Source: Actinoplanes sp. TFC3 | GTDB lineage: Bacteria; Actinomycetota; Actinomycetes; Mycobacteriales; Micromonosporaceae | Direction of reading: 5' to 3' | Assembly: GCF_001553785.1 (NCBI RefSeq) | Contig: NZ_LOJP01000001.1 | Span: 4,959,484 to 4,994,094, forward strand | DNA length: 34,611 nt | In this document: positions 1 to 7,933 of the stretch, one piece after another | How positions within the stretch are numbered: position 1 is the first letter of the stretch | How the letters are laid out: every line of letters begins with the position of its first letter | The notes under the pieces: model-generated | What the model saw: the letters and a program-made list of their open reading frames with translations, nothing else | What the model was told of the DNA's origin: nothing | The model's database searches: none | Position numbers and translations under genes: made by a program

Positions 1-15
1 ACCCGCAACCCCCCC

Positions 16-663
16 TTACCGCGGCAGCACAATAGCCGTCAGAACAATTCCGTCCTCCACCAGAAACCGGCCCGACAGCGTAGAAAAAGGCCCCTCCCGC
101 AACAGCCGAGCCGAAAAACTCCCCGCCACCCCCGACTCAGGCGCAAAAGTCAGTTCCGCCTCCTCAAAGCCGAGCCATTCCTTGGTACGGGGAAACCACA
201 CCTTGTACACCGACTCCTTGGCGCTGAACAGCAAACGCCCCCACCACGTCTCCGGCCACTGCGAACCCAACGCCGAAAGGTGCTGCTTCTCCGAGGGCAG
301 CGCCACCAGGTCGAGCACCCCGTCCGGAAGCGGCCCGTGTACCTCTGCGTCGATACCGATGCCCCCCACCTCGCCGGCCCTGGCCAGGGCCGCAGCTCGG
401 TAGCCGGGGCAGTGGGTCATGCTGCCGACGATGCCGGAAGGCCAGATGGGGGCTCCGCGTTCGCCAGTGAGGATGGGAGCCGGGGGGATTCCCAGATCCT
501 GCATGGCTCTCCGGGCGCACCAGCGGACTGTGGTGAATTCGCCGCGGCGCTTGGGGACAGCCTTGGCTATCAGGGCCGGTTCACCGGGGAACAGCGTTTC
601 TTCGCCTGTGTCGGTTTGGGAGTGGTGGGCTCGGACCGTGGCAGGCAAAATGCGGTCGATCAT
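16..663 (-). CDS. 4'-phosphopantetheinyl transferase (Sfp/EntD-like)
   Basis: This 215-residue protein should transfer the phosphopantetheine arm of coenzyme A to a serine of carrier proteins of polyketide, peptide or siderophore synthases. The family signature is complete. GSMTHCPGY (about 80-88) contacts CoA. GIGIDAE (102-107) supplies the metal-binding Asp105 and Glu107. FSAKESVYK (147-154) holds the third acidic residue, Glu150. The length fits single-chain EntD/Npt-type enzymes. The ATG overlaps the stop of the upstream alpha/beta hydrolase gene as ATGA, so the two are probably translated together. No carrier-protein gene is in the window, so the enzyme probably serves distant biosynthetic clusters. 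The family call is secure; the carrier substrate is unknown. Confidence 0.93.
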   Translation of the reverse strand: MIDRILPATVRAHHSQTDTGEETLFPGEPALIAKAVPKRRGEFTTVRWCARRAMQDLGIPPAPILTGERGAPIWPSGIVGSMTHCPGYRAAALARAGEVGGIGIDAEVHGPLPDGVLDLVALPSEKQHLSALGSQWPETWWGRLLFSAKESVYKVWFPRTKEWLGFEEAELTFAPESGVAGSFSARLLREGPFSTLSGRFLVEDGIVLTAIVLPR

Positions 664-1469
664 GACTCTCCCAAGAAGCGCAGCAGCGCCTCGTTCACCG
701 CTTCGGGTTGTTCCAGATAGCCGTAGTGGCCGGCCGCCTCAATTTCGGTGTATTGCGCGCCGGGAATGGCTGCCGCCAATTCGCGTCCTCTTACAGCAGG
801 CGCGATCAGGTCGTCAGCAAAGGACAGAACCAGGGTCGGGGTGGCAATTTGCCGGTACGCGGCCCGGCGGTCCTCGGTCAGACGCGCGTCGAGCTGCGCT
901 CGGGCACCCTCGTCGAGAGCTCCGGCCGGGGACAGCTCCAGGATGTCCAGCCAGTCCTGGGCCGGCTGGGGATCTTCCAGGGTGCGCGGCGAAAGATTCT
1001 GCATTGCCCGTACGACCGCCTCGTATTGCGGGGGAAGGGTGATCCCGGTGTCGGCGAGGATGCGGTCGGCCTCGGCCAGCGCCCGGGACAGGGGGTCGGG
1101 GCGGGCCCGCGAAGCCATCAGCACGGCGCGGGTGAGCAGCTCTGGACGTACCAGCGCAAGCTCTTGACCGGTCATGGCCCCCATGGAGGTGCCGACGACG
1201 GCGGCTGGACCACCCACAACCTGCTCGATGATGGCCGCAGTGTCGGCCGCCAGATCGCCGAGCGTGAGCCCCGGCTTGGCCGGACCGCTGTCGCCGGCGC
1301 CGCGCGGATCCACGGTGATCGCCCGATAGCCGGCCGCGACCAGCGCCGGGACCTGGTGCAACCGCCAGGTGCGGCCGCGCGAACCGGTGCCGGGCACGAG
1401 CACGACAGGCGCGCCCCGGCCGGACTCCTCGTAGCTCAGGGTAACGCCGCTGGCGGAGATCGAGGGCAT
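660..1469 (-). CDS. Alpha/beta-hydrolase fold protein
   Basis: A 269-residue cytoplasmic alpha/beta hydrolase. The nucleophile elbow GTSMGA places Ser95 as nucleophile. The oxyanion region is around VPGTGSRGRTW (25-35). FADD (about 217-220) supplies the acid and AGHYGYLEQ the catalytic His248. DPRGAGDSG at 54-62 is typical of the haloperoxidase/lactonase-like branch. There is no signal peptide. It lies directly upstream of, and overlaps by 4 bases, the phosphopantetheinyl transferase gene, and starts 47 bases from a divergent acetyltransferase gene, so the shared promoter must be very compact. The substrate cannot be told from sequence. Coupling to a carrier-protein activator could suggest a role in secondary metabolism, but that is inference. 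Confidence 0.88.
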   Translation of the reverse strand: MPSISASGVTLSYEESGRGAPVVLVPGTGSRGRTWRLHQVPALVAAGYRAITVDPRGAGDSGPAKPGLTLGDLAADTAAIIEQVVGGPAAVVGTSMGAMTGQELALVRPELLTRAVLMASRARPDPLSRALAEADRILADTGITLPPQYEAVVRAMQNLSPRTLEDPQPAQDWLDILELSPAGALDEGARAQLDARLTEDRRAAYRQIATPTLVLSFADDLIAPAVRGRELAAAIPGAQYTEIEAAGHYGYLEQPEAVNEALLRFLGES

Positions 1470-1516
1470 GCCCGAACCCTACCGGCGCCCCGCGGCCGAC
1501 GAGGACCCTGCCTACA

Positions 1517-1921
1517 GTGATGGGCGTGACTTTTCGGTACGAGTGGCGCGCGCCCTTCGACTCCAGCGCCCTGACCGCCCTGCACGCGGCGGCGTTCGGT
1601 ATCGGTGCGGTGCCCGAGGACTGGGATGTGCGCGTACAGAATCACAGCCTTGGATGGGTGTGTGCCTTTGCCGGGCAGGCGTTGATCGGGTTCGTGAACG
1701 TGCCCTGGGACGGTGGCCGGCACGCGTTCCTGGTCGACACGGTGGTTTCCCGCGCGTTCCAAGGGAACGGAGTGGGAACGGCCCTGGTCAAGGTGGCCGC
1801 CGACGCAGCGCGGACGGCCGGGTGCGAGTGGCTGCACGTCGACTTCGTGCCGGAGCTGTCCGCGTTCTACCTCGGCGCATGCGGGTTCCGGCCCACCGCC
1901 GCGGGACTGCTGGCCCTGTGA
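1517..1921 (+). CDS. GNAT-family N-acetyltransferase
   Basis: A 134-residue single-domain acetyltransferase that should move an acetyl group from acetyl-CoA to an amine. The motif A acetyl-CoA loop is visible as RAFQGNGVGTAL (Q/R-x-x-G-x-G/A type, around residues 79-90), preceded by the beta4 strand HAFLVDTVVS. The C-terminal FYLGACGFRPT is the usual motif B end. The first possible start is GTG at 1517, followed immediately by ATG at 1520 and GTG at 1526; the exact start is uncertain by a few codons. It is transcribed away from the hydrolase gene. The acceptor substrate is unknown. Confidence 0.85.
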   Translation: MMGVTFRYEWRAPFDSSALTALHAAAFGIGAVPEDWDVRVQNHSLGWVCAFAGQALIGFVNVPWDGGRHAFLVDTVVSRAFQGNGVGTALVKVAADAARTAGCEWLHVDFVPELSAFYLGACGFRPTAAGLLAL

Positions 1922-1944
1922 GTCTCGTTCGGACCATCACAATT

Positions 1945-1972
1945 GAAAACCGGGTGCCGCAGACCGGTTTTC
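1945..1972 (+). terminator. Hairpin between GNAT and AAA genes
   Basis: A perfect 9-bp inverted repeat, GAAAACCGG (1945-1953) and CCGGTTTTC (1964-1972), encloses a 10-base loop. It lies 24 bases after the acetyltransferase stop and 16 bases before the AAA ATPase ATG. The T-rich right arm resembles an intrinsic terminator. The position so close to the next start would equally suit an operator or a translational control hairpin for the ATPase. Confidence 0.5.
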
Positions 1973-1988
1973 GTCCGATCATGGGGTA

Positions 1989-3131
1989 ATGCGTACGCCC
2001 CATCAGTCAGTCGACCGGGTCGGCAGCCGCCCCGCGGAGCCGGCGGTCGCTTCGGCACCGCTGTCGCTGCCGCTGTCCGGTTCCGTCGATGACGGCGACC
2101 GGCTGGTGGACGTGGTCGACCTGCTCGCGCTCGACGCCTTCGTCACCGGACGCGAGTCGTTCGGCCGGACCAACTACTTGGAGAACGTACGAGCCGATGC
2201 TCCGCTGAGCGTGGACGGCGCCCGGGTGGTGCGCGATGCCCTCGAGGAGGACAGCCAGGGACGGCTGTCGGTGGGCGAGGGTTTCACGCTGCACGTCACG
2301 CGCTGGAAGCAGAGCCGCCGGGCGCGGATCACGGTGACGGCGGTGAGCGCCGAGCTGGCCGAAACGGTGCTGGCGAAAGCGACCGACAACGCCGTGGAGG
2401 AACCGGAACCGGCGGCGGACAGCGTTCCCATCGGCTTCTGGCACTTCGGAGCGCACGGACCACGCCGCGCGCAGCGCGAGATCGACGCCGCGCCCTGGGA
2501 CAAGATTCGCGGCAACTATGCCGAGCCGGTTGCGCAGACGCTGGAACGGCTGATGGCCCTCGACGGTCCCGCGGTTACCGGGCGGCTCCTGCTGCTGCAC
2601 GGAGAACCGGGCACGGGAAAGACCACGGCCTTGCGGGCGCTGGCCCAGCAGTGGCGTTCGTGGTGCCAGGTGGACTGCGTGCTCGACCCGGAACGGCTGT
2701 TCAGCGACCCGGCGTACCTGATGAGCGTCGCGCTGGGCAGCGGCGACGACGACGAACCGCGCTGGCGGCTGCTGATGCTGGAGGACTGCGACGAGCTGAT
2801 CAGCGGCGAGGCCAAGGCCAGCGCCGGGCAGTCGCTCTCCCGGCTGCTCAACCTCACCGACGGCCTGCTCGGCCAGGGCCGCAACGCGCTGATCGCGATC
2901 ACCACGAACGAGGATCTGGCGTCACTGCACCCCGCCGTGGTCCGGCCGGGGAGGTGCCTGGCCAGCATCGAGGTCGGGCGTTTGCCGTACGGCGAAGCAG
3001 TCGCCTGGCTCGGCACCCCCACCGGCATCGGACCGGACGGCGCGACCCTGGCCGAGCTGTACGCGCTGAGAACGGGACATCAGCCGGTAACCGTTCCAAG
3101 CGTCACGCCGCCCACCGGCATGTACCTCTGA
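1989..3131 (+). CDS. AAA-family ATPase (DUF5925-type)
   Basis: A 380-residue protein with an N-terminal domain of about 190 residues, then one AAA module. Walker A is HGEPGTGKTT with Lys211. Walker B is LLMLEDCDEL with Asp266 and a following Asp instead of the usual paired Glu-Asp order. ITTNEDL (about 304-310) matches sensor 1, and VVRPGR (317-322) supplies arginine fingers. The layout matches actinobacterial proteins annotated with a DUF5925 N-domain; I recall this family but could not search for it. It probably acts as an ATP-driven remodelling factor in the cytoplasm, with unknown client. There is no signal peptide or membrane segment. The start is ATG 1989, with a weak upstream GGGG. It is followed 82 bases later by a lipoprotein gene. 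Confidence 0.85.
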   Translation: MRTPHQSVDRVGSRPAEPAVASAPLSLPLSGSVDDGDRLVDVVDLLALDAFVTGRESFGRTNYLENVRADAPLSVDGARVVRDALEEDSQGRLSVGEGFTLHVTRWKQSRRARITVTAVSAELAETVLAKATDNAVEEPEPAADSVPIGFWHFGAHGPRRAQREIDAAPWDKIRGNYAEPVAQTLERLMALDGPAVTGRLLLLHGEPGTGKTTALRALAQQWRSWCQVDCVLDPERLFSDPAYLMSVALGSGDDDEPRWRLLMLEDCDELISGEAKASAGQSLSRLLNLTDGLLGQGRNALIAITTNEDLASLHPAVVRPGRCLASIEVGRLPYGEAVAWLGTPTGIGPDGATLAELYALRTGHQPVTVPSVTPPTGMYL

Positions 3132-3213
3132 GAAGTTTCCCGGCTGCAATCAGCGCAGGTGGCGGCGCGTGTGAGGGGATAGATCCCGCCTCTCCTCGCT
3201 CGCTGGAGCCCCC

Positions 3214-3831
3214 ATGCGTCTCGCCTGCTGTGTCGTCCTGGTCCTGCTGACCGGTTGCAGCTCCGCCAATCCGGCGCCAGTCCCTCCGCTTTCCCAGACC
3301 ATTCCCACCGCTGCCGGTCCCGCCGTTTCCGCCGCTCCTAGCGTTTCCGACGCTCCCACCGTTTCCAGCGCTGAAAGCTCGCCGGGAAACCCCGGAACGC
3401 TGTCGGACGTGTCGCAGCTCGATCGGGCCGGCATCACCCTCGGCGACGCCGTGCTCATCGACCTCACCGACGACGATCAGCCCCGCTACCTGCAGGTCAG
3501 CGACAACGGGAGCGCCGATTTCACCGGTACGTCCAGGAACTCCTCGACCGTGATGTCCCTGCAGCCGGCCCTGGTGCCGGACCGCAACCGGGTCGTCATC
3601 ACCGCCCCCTTCTGGAACGAGAACCTCGGCGACGGTGACTGCGTCACACCGGGCAGGCCGCTGAAGCTGGAGAAATGCGTTCCGGGTAAGCGTTCACAGA
3701 TCTGGCACCTCGTGCCCACCGGAGACCCGGGTCGGTTCGAGCTGCACAGTGCGCAGGGCGTCCTCGCGGTCGGCGGTCGCACCGGGCTGCAGGCGGTGAC
3801 CTCCGGGGCTGCGCCCGGCCCGCCCCGGTGA
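3214..3831 (+). CDS. Putative secreted lipoprotein with Cys-rich C-terminal domain
   Basis: A 205-residue exported protein. The N-terminus is a short type II signal peptide ending in the lipobox LLTGC, so Cys15 should be lipidated. A Pro/Ala/Ser/Thr/Val-rich linker (about 16-65) follows. The C-terminal domain contains CVTPGRPLKLEKC and SQIWHLVP, which resembles one repeat of a ricin-type beta-trefoil (QxW-like 'QIWHL'). Only one such unit is evident, so a lectin role is tentative. There is no obvious ribosome-binding site at ATG 3214, but GGAG lies 6-9 bases upstream. It converges on the PurA-like gene; the 106-base gap holds a weak GC-rich hairpin near 3872-3891. Confidence 0.72.
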   Translation: MRLACCVVLVLLTGCSSANPAPVPPLSQTIPTAAGPAVSAAPSVSDAPTVSSAESSPGNPGTLSDVSQLDRAGITLGDAVLIDLTDDDQPRYLQVSDNGSADFTGTSRNSSTVMSLQPALVPDRNRVVITAPFWNENLGDGDCVTPGRPLKLEKCVPGKRSQIWHLVPTGDPGRFELHSAQGVLAVGGRTGLQAVTSGAAPGPPR

Positions 3832-3937
3832 TCAGCTCCCCGAGGATTCGCAGGGGATAGCGGGCTCCGGCGGGCCGAGCCGCCGCGGCCCTTCGGCAGA
3901 AGCAGCCAGGCGCGCGGTCAGGGCGGCGCAGACGCGA

Positions 3938-5176
3938 TCAGGGCGAGACGGCCGGTTCCCGGCGAACCGCACCGAACAGGCTCCCGGCGAACCGTTTGTC
4001 CTCGCGGCCCGGCCCCCAGGACTCAACCTCAACCGGCGCTCCCAGCAGCTTTCCGATCTCCCCAGCGAACGACTCCGGCCGGTACATCGCCAAGGGCCGC
4101 GCCCGCCCCAGCATCTCCGTCGCCGCCGCCTGATGCTCCAGATCCCGGAAACGGCCGGGAACGATCCGATCCACCCGGGCCCCGTCCACCTCGTAAGCGC
4201 TGCAGACCCGCAGCGACGGGCACCGCCCCGGCGCATCCAGATGGGTGATCGCCAGCGCATCCACGCCCCCGGCCACCTCGACCGCGTACCGGTGGGCGAC
4301 CGCGTCGAAGTGCCCGACCCGGAACGCGCCCTGCCACTCCCCCACGCCGTTGTGAGCTTCCGGCAGGTCCAGCGGCGCCTGCGTGACGAACGGCCCGGCC
4401 CCGTGCCTGGTCGTGTACGTGCGCACCACCCCCAGCCGCGTGAACGAATCGCACAGAGCGGCCACGTTGTCGAACGTCGTCGTCGACCAGGTCGTGTACG
4501 GGTGCCAGCCTCGCCACTCGTCCAGCAGCACGCCCTGGGCACCTTCGAAGACGCACCGCCCCGAGCGCAGCAGCCGATCGGTGTACCCGCTGTCCACCAC
4601 GGTCACGGCGGCTTGGAAACCGCGGAACGCCTCCACCACATCGTCCAGCGGTGGAGCGTCGAGCGGACCGTACCGACAGGTCAGCCGGTCCCGTACCGCA
4701 GCCAGGCGAGCCCGCAGATCCGGGGATCCGGCACGCGGGGCGTCGGGGTGGCCGAGGGCGTACTCCATGGTCTGCCCGATTCCCATGCCGCACGAACCGT
4801 GCCTGGCCTCGCCGCGCCGCCGCTCGCGCACCTGGTTGGCCGCCTTGTGCCACGGCGTGACCAGCAGCGCGTCGGCGTCGACGGTGAGCAGGTGGAACGG
4901 GTTTCCCAGCGACGCCGCCTCGGCCGCCAGGGCCAGCGGGTCGACCACGACGAACCGGGTCAGGTGTGTGGGAACGCCGTGGAACGTGCCCGACCCGAAC
5001 TGGGCGAAGGTGTGGTGCCGACCCTCGGGGGTGACCACGTTGTGGGCGGCTTGCGCTCCCCCGTTGAAGCGCAGGACCGCACGCACCGGGCCGGTGCCGC
5101 ACAACGCGTCCACGACCGTTCCCTTGCCGGCGTCGCCGTAGCCGAGGTCGACTACGGCGACGTGATCGGTGTTCAC
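3938..5176 (-). CDS. Adenylosuccinate synthetase paralogue (PurA fold)
   Basis: A 412-residue GTP-dependent ligase fold related to PurA, which joins IMP and aspartate. The family skeleton is clear. GYGDAGKGT near the N-terminus corresponds to the GDEGKGK phosphate loop. The GGAQAAH stretch keeps the catalytic-type His. CVFEGAQGVLLD, YTTRHGAGP and VDALAITHLD match conserved blocks. The block that in true PurA reads TTGRPRR and grips aspartate is replaced by GEWQGAFRVGHFD, so the acceptor is probably not aspartate. The GTG start at 5176 overlaps the VWA gene stop as GTGA. A longer reading up to 5395 is only the VWA gene in another frame. It is the last gene of the Nudix operon and unlikely to be the housekeeping purA. 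Confidence 0.85.
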   Translation of the reverse strand: MNTDHVAVVDLGYGDAGKGTVVDALCGTGPVRAVLRFNGGAQAAHNVVTPEGRHHTFAQFGSGTFHGVPTHLTRFVVVDPLALAAEAASLGNPFHLLTVDADALLVTPWHKAANQVRERRRGEARHGSCGMGIGQTMEYALGHPDAPRAGSPDLRARLAAVRDRLTCRYGPLDAPPLDDVVEAFRGFQAAVTVVDSGYTDRLLRSGRCVFEGAQGVLLDEWRGWHPYTTWSTTTFDNVAALCDSFTRLGVVRTYTTRHGAGPFVTQAPLDLPEAHNGVGEWQGAFRVGHFDAVAHRYAVEVAGGVDALAITHLDAPGRCPSLRVCSAYEVDGARVDRIVPGRFRDLEHQAAATEMLGRARPLAMYRPESFAGEIGKLLGAPVEVESWGPGREDKRFAGSLFGAVRREPAVSP

Positions 5177-6156
5177 AGCCGCTCGTTCCCGGCGCCGCGG
5201 GCGGCCCGGCCGAAGCGGGAGAGCGCCGAGGCGATGGGCGAGCGCACCACGGTCCCGCGCGTAGCCCCAAGCGGCGCCAGCGCCTTGCCCACCGCGTCCC
5301 CGGCCGCCGATCCGACATCGGCCAGGTCGGCCAGGCCCTCGGTCAGGTCGATCGCTTCCTCGCCGAGCCCGACGGTGAGCGCGATGGTCTCGCACACCGC
5401 GTCGAGGTCGTCCAGCTCGATGACCTGCTGGCCGAGCAGCCGCCGCCAGTAGCCGAGGATCTGCTTGTCACCGCCGTAGCTGGCCGCGCCGGGCAGGATG
5501 TAGTACGTGTCGTAGCTTCGCTGCAGCTCGGACACCATGGCTTCGACCGCGATCGGCTCGCGCAGGTCGTCGCCGATGATGCGCTTGACTTCCTTGGGCT
5601 TGACCTGCCCGTAGGGCATCTCGTCGCCGATGATGAACAGGTAGCCGCGCCGGCCCCGCTTGCTCAGGCTGTCCAAGCTGGTGTGCCGGGCCATGAAGTA
5701 CATGGCCAGCTCGTACGATTCGGTGCGCTGTCCGCCGCCACCGCCCTCCAGCACGATGCGGGCCAGGTCCTCGTCCATCCGGTTGTCCGACTCGAACTGC
5801 CCGACCTGCAGCGGCACCCGGTCGCAGGTGGCGTCGCCGATCGCGCCGAACATGATGTGCGGGTCGGTGGCGTAGCCCTTGCGGGTCAGCAGGCCCAGCA
5901 GTTGCGGCAGCTTGGTCTGCAGCACCCGCGGGACGCTGCGCATCGAGCCGGTGACGTCGAACAGCACCGAAATCGGCGTGCTGGACGGGTGTTCGGCGCT
6001 GTCGCGGCTCTCCCGGGTGCCCACGCCGTGCGGGTCGAGGGCCTTGTGCGGTTTGCGGGCGCCGCTGTCGCTGTAGGCGAAGGCGCTCGTTCCGGTCGCG
6101 GCGCGGTAGCTCGCGGCGGCGGAGTAGACATCGGTGGACCAGCGTCCGCTTCCCAT
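5173..6156 (-). CDS. VWA-domain protein
   Basis: A 327-residue cytoplasmic protein with a von Willebrand factor A fold. The metal-ion-dependent adhesion site begins at VLFDVTGSM (Asp67, Thr69, Ser71), a DxTxS form of the canonical DxSxS. Later acidic positions include a GDATCD segment and the loop FIIGDEMPYG. Residues 1-60 carry no signal peptide. The Ala/Gly-rich C-terminal tail of about 80 residues is predicted helical and could tether partners. The start is set by ATG 6156 with AAGGAG eight bases upstream. It sits 20 bases after the pseudokinase gene and overlaps the PurA-like gene. VWA modules usually assemble multi-protein complexes; here the likely partners are the operon products. Confidence 0.85.
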   Translation of the reverse strand: MGSGRWSTDVYSAAASYRAATGTSAFAYSDSGARKPHKALDPHGVGTRESRDSAEHPSSTPISVLFDVTGSMRSVPRVLQTKLPQLLGLLTRKGYATDPHIMFGAIGDATCDRVPLQVGQFESDNRMDEDLARIVLEGGGGGQRTESYELAMYFMARHTSLDSLSKRGRRGYLFIIGDEMPYGQVKPKEVKRIIGDDLREPIAVEAMVSELQRSYDTYYILPGAASYGGDKQILGYWRRLLGQQVIELDDLDAVCETIALTVGLGEEAIDLTEGLADLADVGSAAGDAVGKALAPLGATRGTVVRSPIASALSRFGRAARGAGNERL

Positions 6157-6176
6157 GGTGGTTCTCCTTAGAACAA

Positions 6177-7133
6177 CTAGCGGGTGGCCGGCAGCGCGAA
6201 CGGGCGGAACCGGCGGGGGCCGTACAGGTCGAAGAGAAGCTCGTCGAGCTCGGCAAGCAACTGCCACGCGTCCTGCGGGCGCATGCGCGGCGCGTCGAAG
6301 CGGCAGCCGGCGGCGAAGCGCCGCATCGGCTCGGGTGGGTTGTCGATGAGCCGCAGCATCAGCCCGGTCGCCATGAAGATGTCGGTGGCGGCGGTGGCCG
6401 GCTGCTTGGTCAGGATTTCCCGGGGATAGGCGTCGCGGTGGCGCGTCACGATGGCCGCAACGATGCCGCCCTCGGGAACGCTGTAGCACCAGTCGACGAG
6501 CACGACGCCGTGGTCGCCGGGGTGGATCAGCACATGTTCAGGCAGCACCGCGCCGTGCACGAGGCCGGTGCGGTGTGCCCAGCCGAGCCCGGTGAGCAGC
6601 CGCCGCCACATCCACGCCACGTCGCGCGGATCGAGGCGATGCTCAAGCCCGGCCAGGGAAACGAAGCCGTCGAGGCGTTGCAGCACGTTGGCGGTGCGCC
6701 GCGTTCCGTCCTCGTCCTCATGCGTGAACGTCTCGATGAGCCGGGGAGCGTAGGCCCGGTGCCGCGGATCCCCGTCGCGTTCCAGCGTTTCCAGTGCTGT
6801 GGCTTCGGAACGCATGAGGTCGTTGTCGCCGGGATCGCCAGGAAACTTGAGAACCTTGTCGTCGTCGAGCGCGATCACGTCGCCGATGTCGCCCGACGCC
6901 AGCACCTCGCCGAGCCGGTATCTCGCCTTTCGGGTGACGAATTCCGGATCCGGCGACAGCAACGCCGACAGGCGAGCGGCAGCCTGCGTTGCGGCCGCGC
7001 CGCGACCCGCGGGTGCCACATCCGGGTGCACGATCTTGATGAGCATCCGGTACGTCCGCTGCGCATCGGACCCCAGGTCGTCAATGGTCCGGGCGTGCGC
7101 AATGGCCTCGACCGCTTCCTCGAACGTCATCAT
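6177..7133 (-). CDS. J-domain fused to degenerate protein kinase
   Basis: A 318-residue two-domain protein. Residues about 3-62 resemble a DnaJ J-domain: a helix II ends in the intact HPD motif (36-38), which in known J-proteins stimulates Hsp70 ATPase. Residues about 72-310 are a kinase-like fold with a glycine-rich turn, VLKF giving Lys96, and SEATALETL giving a helix C Glu (Glu110). The catalytic loop reads HGAVLPEHVL, so the HRD aspartate is Ala195, the KPxN Lys is Leu, and the Asn is His. DFG reads VDW (Asp214). It is therefore probably a pseudokinase or an atypical phosphotransferase. ATGA overlaps the Nudix gene stop; a second ATG at 7130 is an alternative start. Confidence 0.83.
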   Translation of the reverse strand: MMTFEEAVEAIAHARTIDDLGSDAQRTYRMLIKIVHPDVAPAGRGAAATQAAARLSALLSPDPEFVTRKARYRLGEVLASGDIGDVIALDDDKVLKFPGDPGDNDLMRSEATALETLERDGDPRHRAYAPRLIETFTHEDEDGTRRTANVLQRLDGFVSLAGLEHRLDPRDVAWMWRRLLTGLGWAHRTGLVHGAVLPEHVLIHPGDHGVVLVDWCYSVPEGGIVAAIVTRHRDAYPREILTKQPATAATDIFMATGLMLRLIDNPPEPMRRFAAGCRFDAPRMRPQDAWQLLAELDELLFDLYGPRRFRPFALPATR

Positions 7134-7882
7134 CGGACGTCGTCCTCGCGGGCCGGCCGCAACAGCGCGGGGTGCAGCAGCCGCGCGTCGCCGGCCCGGT
7201 ACAGCTTGGGTTTGGGCCCGCCACGCTCACCGCCTCGGACTGCAATTTCCCCGGTGCTCTCCACGAACCCGGGCACCGAGAGCACCTTGCGGTGGAAGTT
7301 GCCCGCGTGCAGCTCCTCCCCCCACACCGCCGCGTATACCGCTCGCAGGTCGGCGATGGTGAACTCCGACTCCACGAACGCGGTGGCCAGCGGCGTGTAC
7401 TCCAGCTTCGAGCGGGCGCGGTCCAACCCGTCGGCCAGGATCGCGGCGTGGTCGAAGGCGAGCTCCCCCGCTGCCTCGACGGGCACCCAGAACGCCCCGG
7501 CCGCGTCGCTTCCGGCGCGCGGGTCCGGCAGGCTGGGTGCGAAGGCAAGGTAGGCGACCGAGATCACGCGCATCCGGGGGTCACGACCGGGATTTCCGTA
7601 CGTCCGCAGCTGCTCCACATGAACGCGATCCAGCACCCCCTCGCCGGGTCGCAGCCCGGTCTCCTCGGCCAGCTCCCGCAACGCGGCCGCATCCAGCGAC
7701 TCGTCCTGCACGAAGCCCCCGGGCAGCGCCCGCCACCCAGCGAACGGGTGTCCCCCACGCTCGACCAGCAGCACATGCAACCGGCCCTCGCGGATCGTCA
7801 GCGCCACAACATCCACGGTGACCGCAACCGGCGCATACTCCCCCGGGTTGTAGCTCTCCAGGAACTCCTGCTCCTCGGTCAC
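7130..7882 (-). CDS. NrtR-like Nudix hydrolase/transcriptional regulator
   Basis: A 250-residue protein. The N-terminal half is a Nudix domain with a complete Nudix box from Gly55 (G-x5-E-x7-RELAEETGL). The C-terminal part (about 150-225) matches the winged-helix region of NrtR-type regulators: KLEYTPLATAFV, FTIADLRAVY and NFHRKVL. NrtR proteins bind ADP-ribose or related nucleotides and repress NAD-linked genes. Here the complete Nudix box could also allow hydrolysis. I prefer the GTG at 7882 because GGAGG lies five bases upstream and the product then begins VTEEQEFL. An ATG at 7897 would run into the palindrome and lacks a ribosome-binding site. First gene of the four-gene operon, probably autoregulated. 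Confidence 0.87.
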   Translation of the reverse strand: MTEEQEFLESYNPGEYAPVAVTVDVVALTIREGRLHVLLVERGGHPFAGWRALPGGFVQDESLDAAALRELAEETGLRPGEGVLDRVHVEQLRTYGNPGRDPRMRVISVAYLAFAPSLPDPRAGSDAAGAFWVPVEAAGELAFDHAAILADGLDRARSKLEYTPLATAFVESEFTIADLRAVYAAVWGEELHAGNFHRKVLSVPGFVESTGEIAVRGGERGGPKPKLYRAGDARLLHPALLRPAREDDVR

Positions 7883-7896
7883 CGCGACCTCCATCA

Positions 7897-7933
7897 TTGT
7901 TCTCGCGTTGAGTAAAACTCAACCTGAGAACAA
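7897..7933 (-). promoter_or_regulatory. Long palindrome, probable operator of the Nudix operon
   Basis: Two nested inverted repeats share one centre at 7915. The inner arms GTTGAGT (7907-7913) and ACTCAAC (7917-7923) flank AAA. The outer arms TTGTTCTC (7897-7904) and GAGAACAA (7926-7933) flank those. In total 15 of 17 arm positions pair. It lies 15 bases upstream of the preferred Nudix start. NrtR regulators commonly bind palindromes in front of their own genes, so self-repression is the likely role. Confidence 0.7.

Noticed and set aside
5177..5395. N-terminal extension of the PurA-like protein (Arg/Gly-rich, 73 residues)
   Set aside because: It is the VWA gene read in another frame. The conserved fold begins at the GTG at 5176, which overlaps the VWA stop.
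6157..6489. N-terminal extension of the VWA protein
   Set aside because: It lies inside the pseudokinase gene. ATG 6156 has a clear AAGGAG site.
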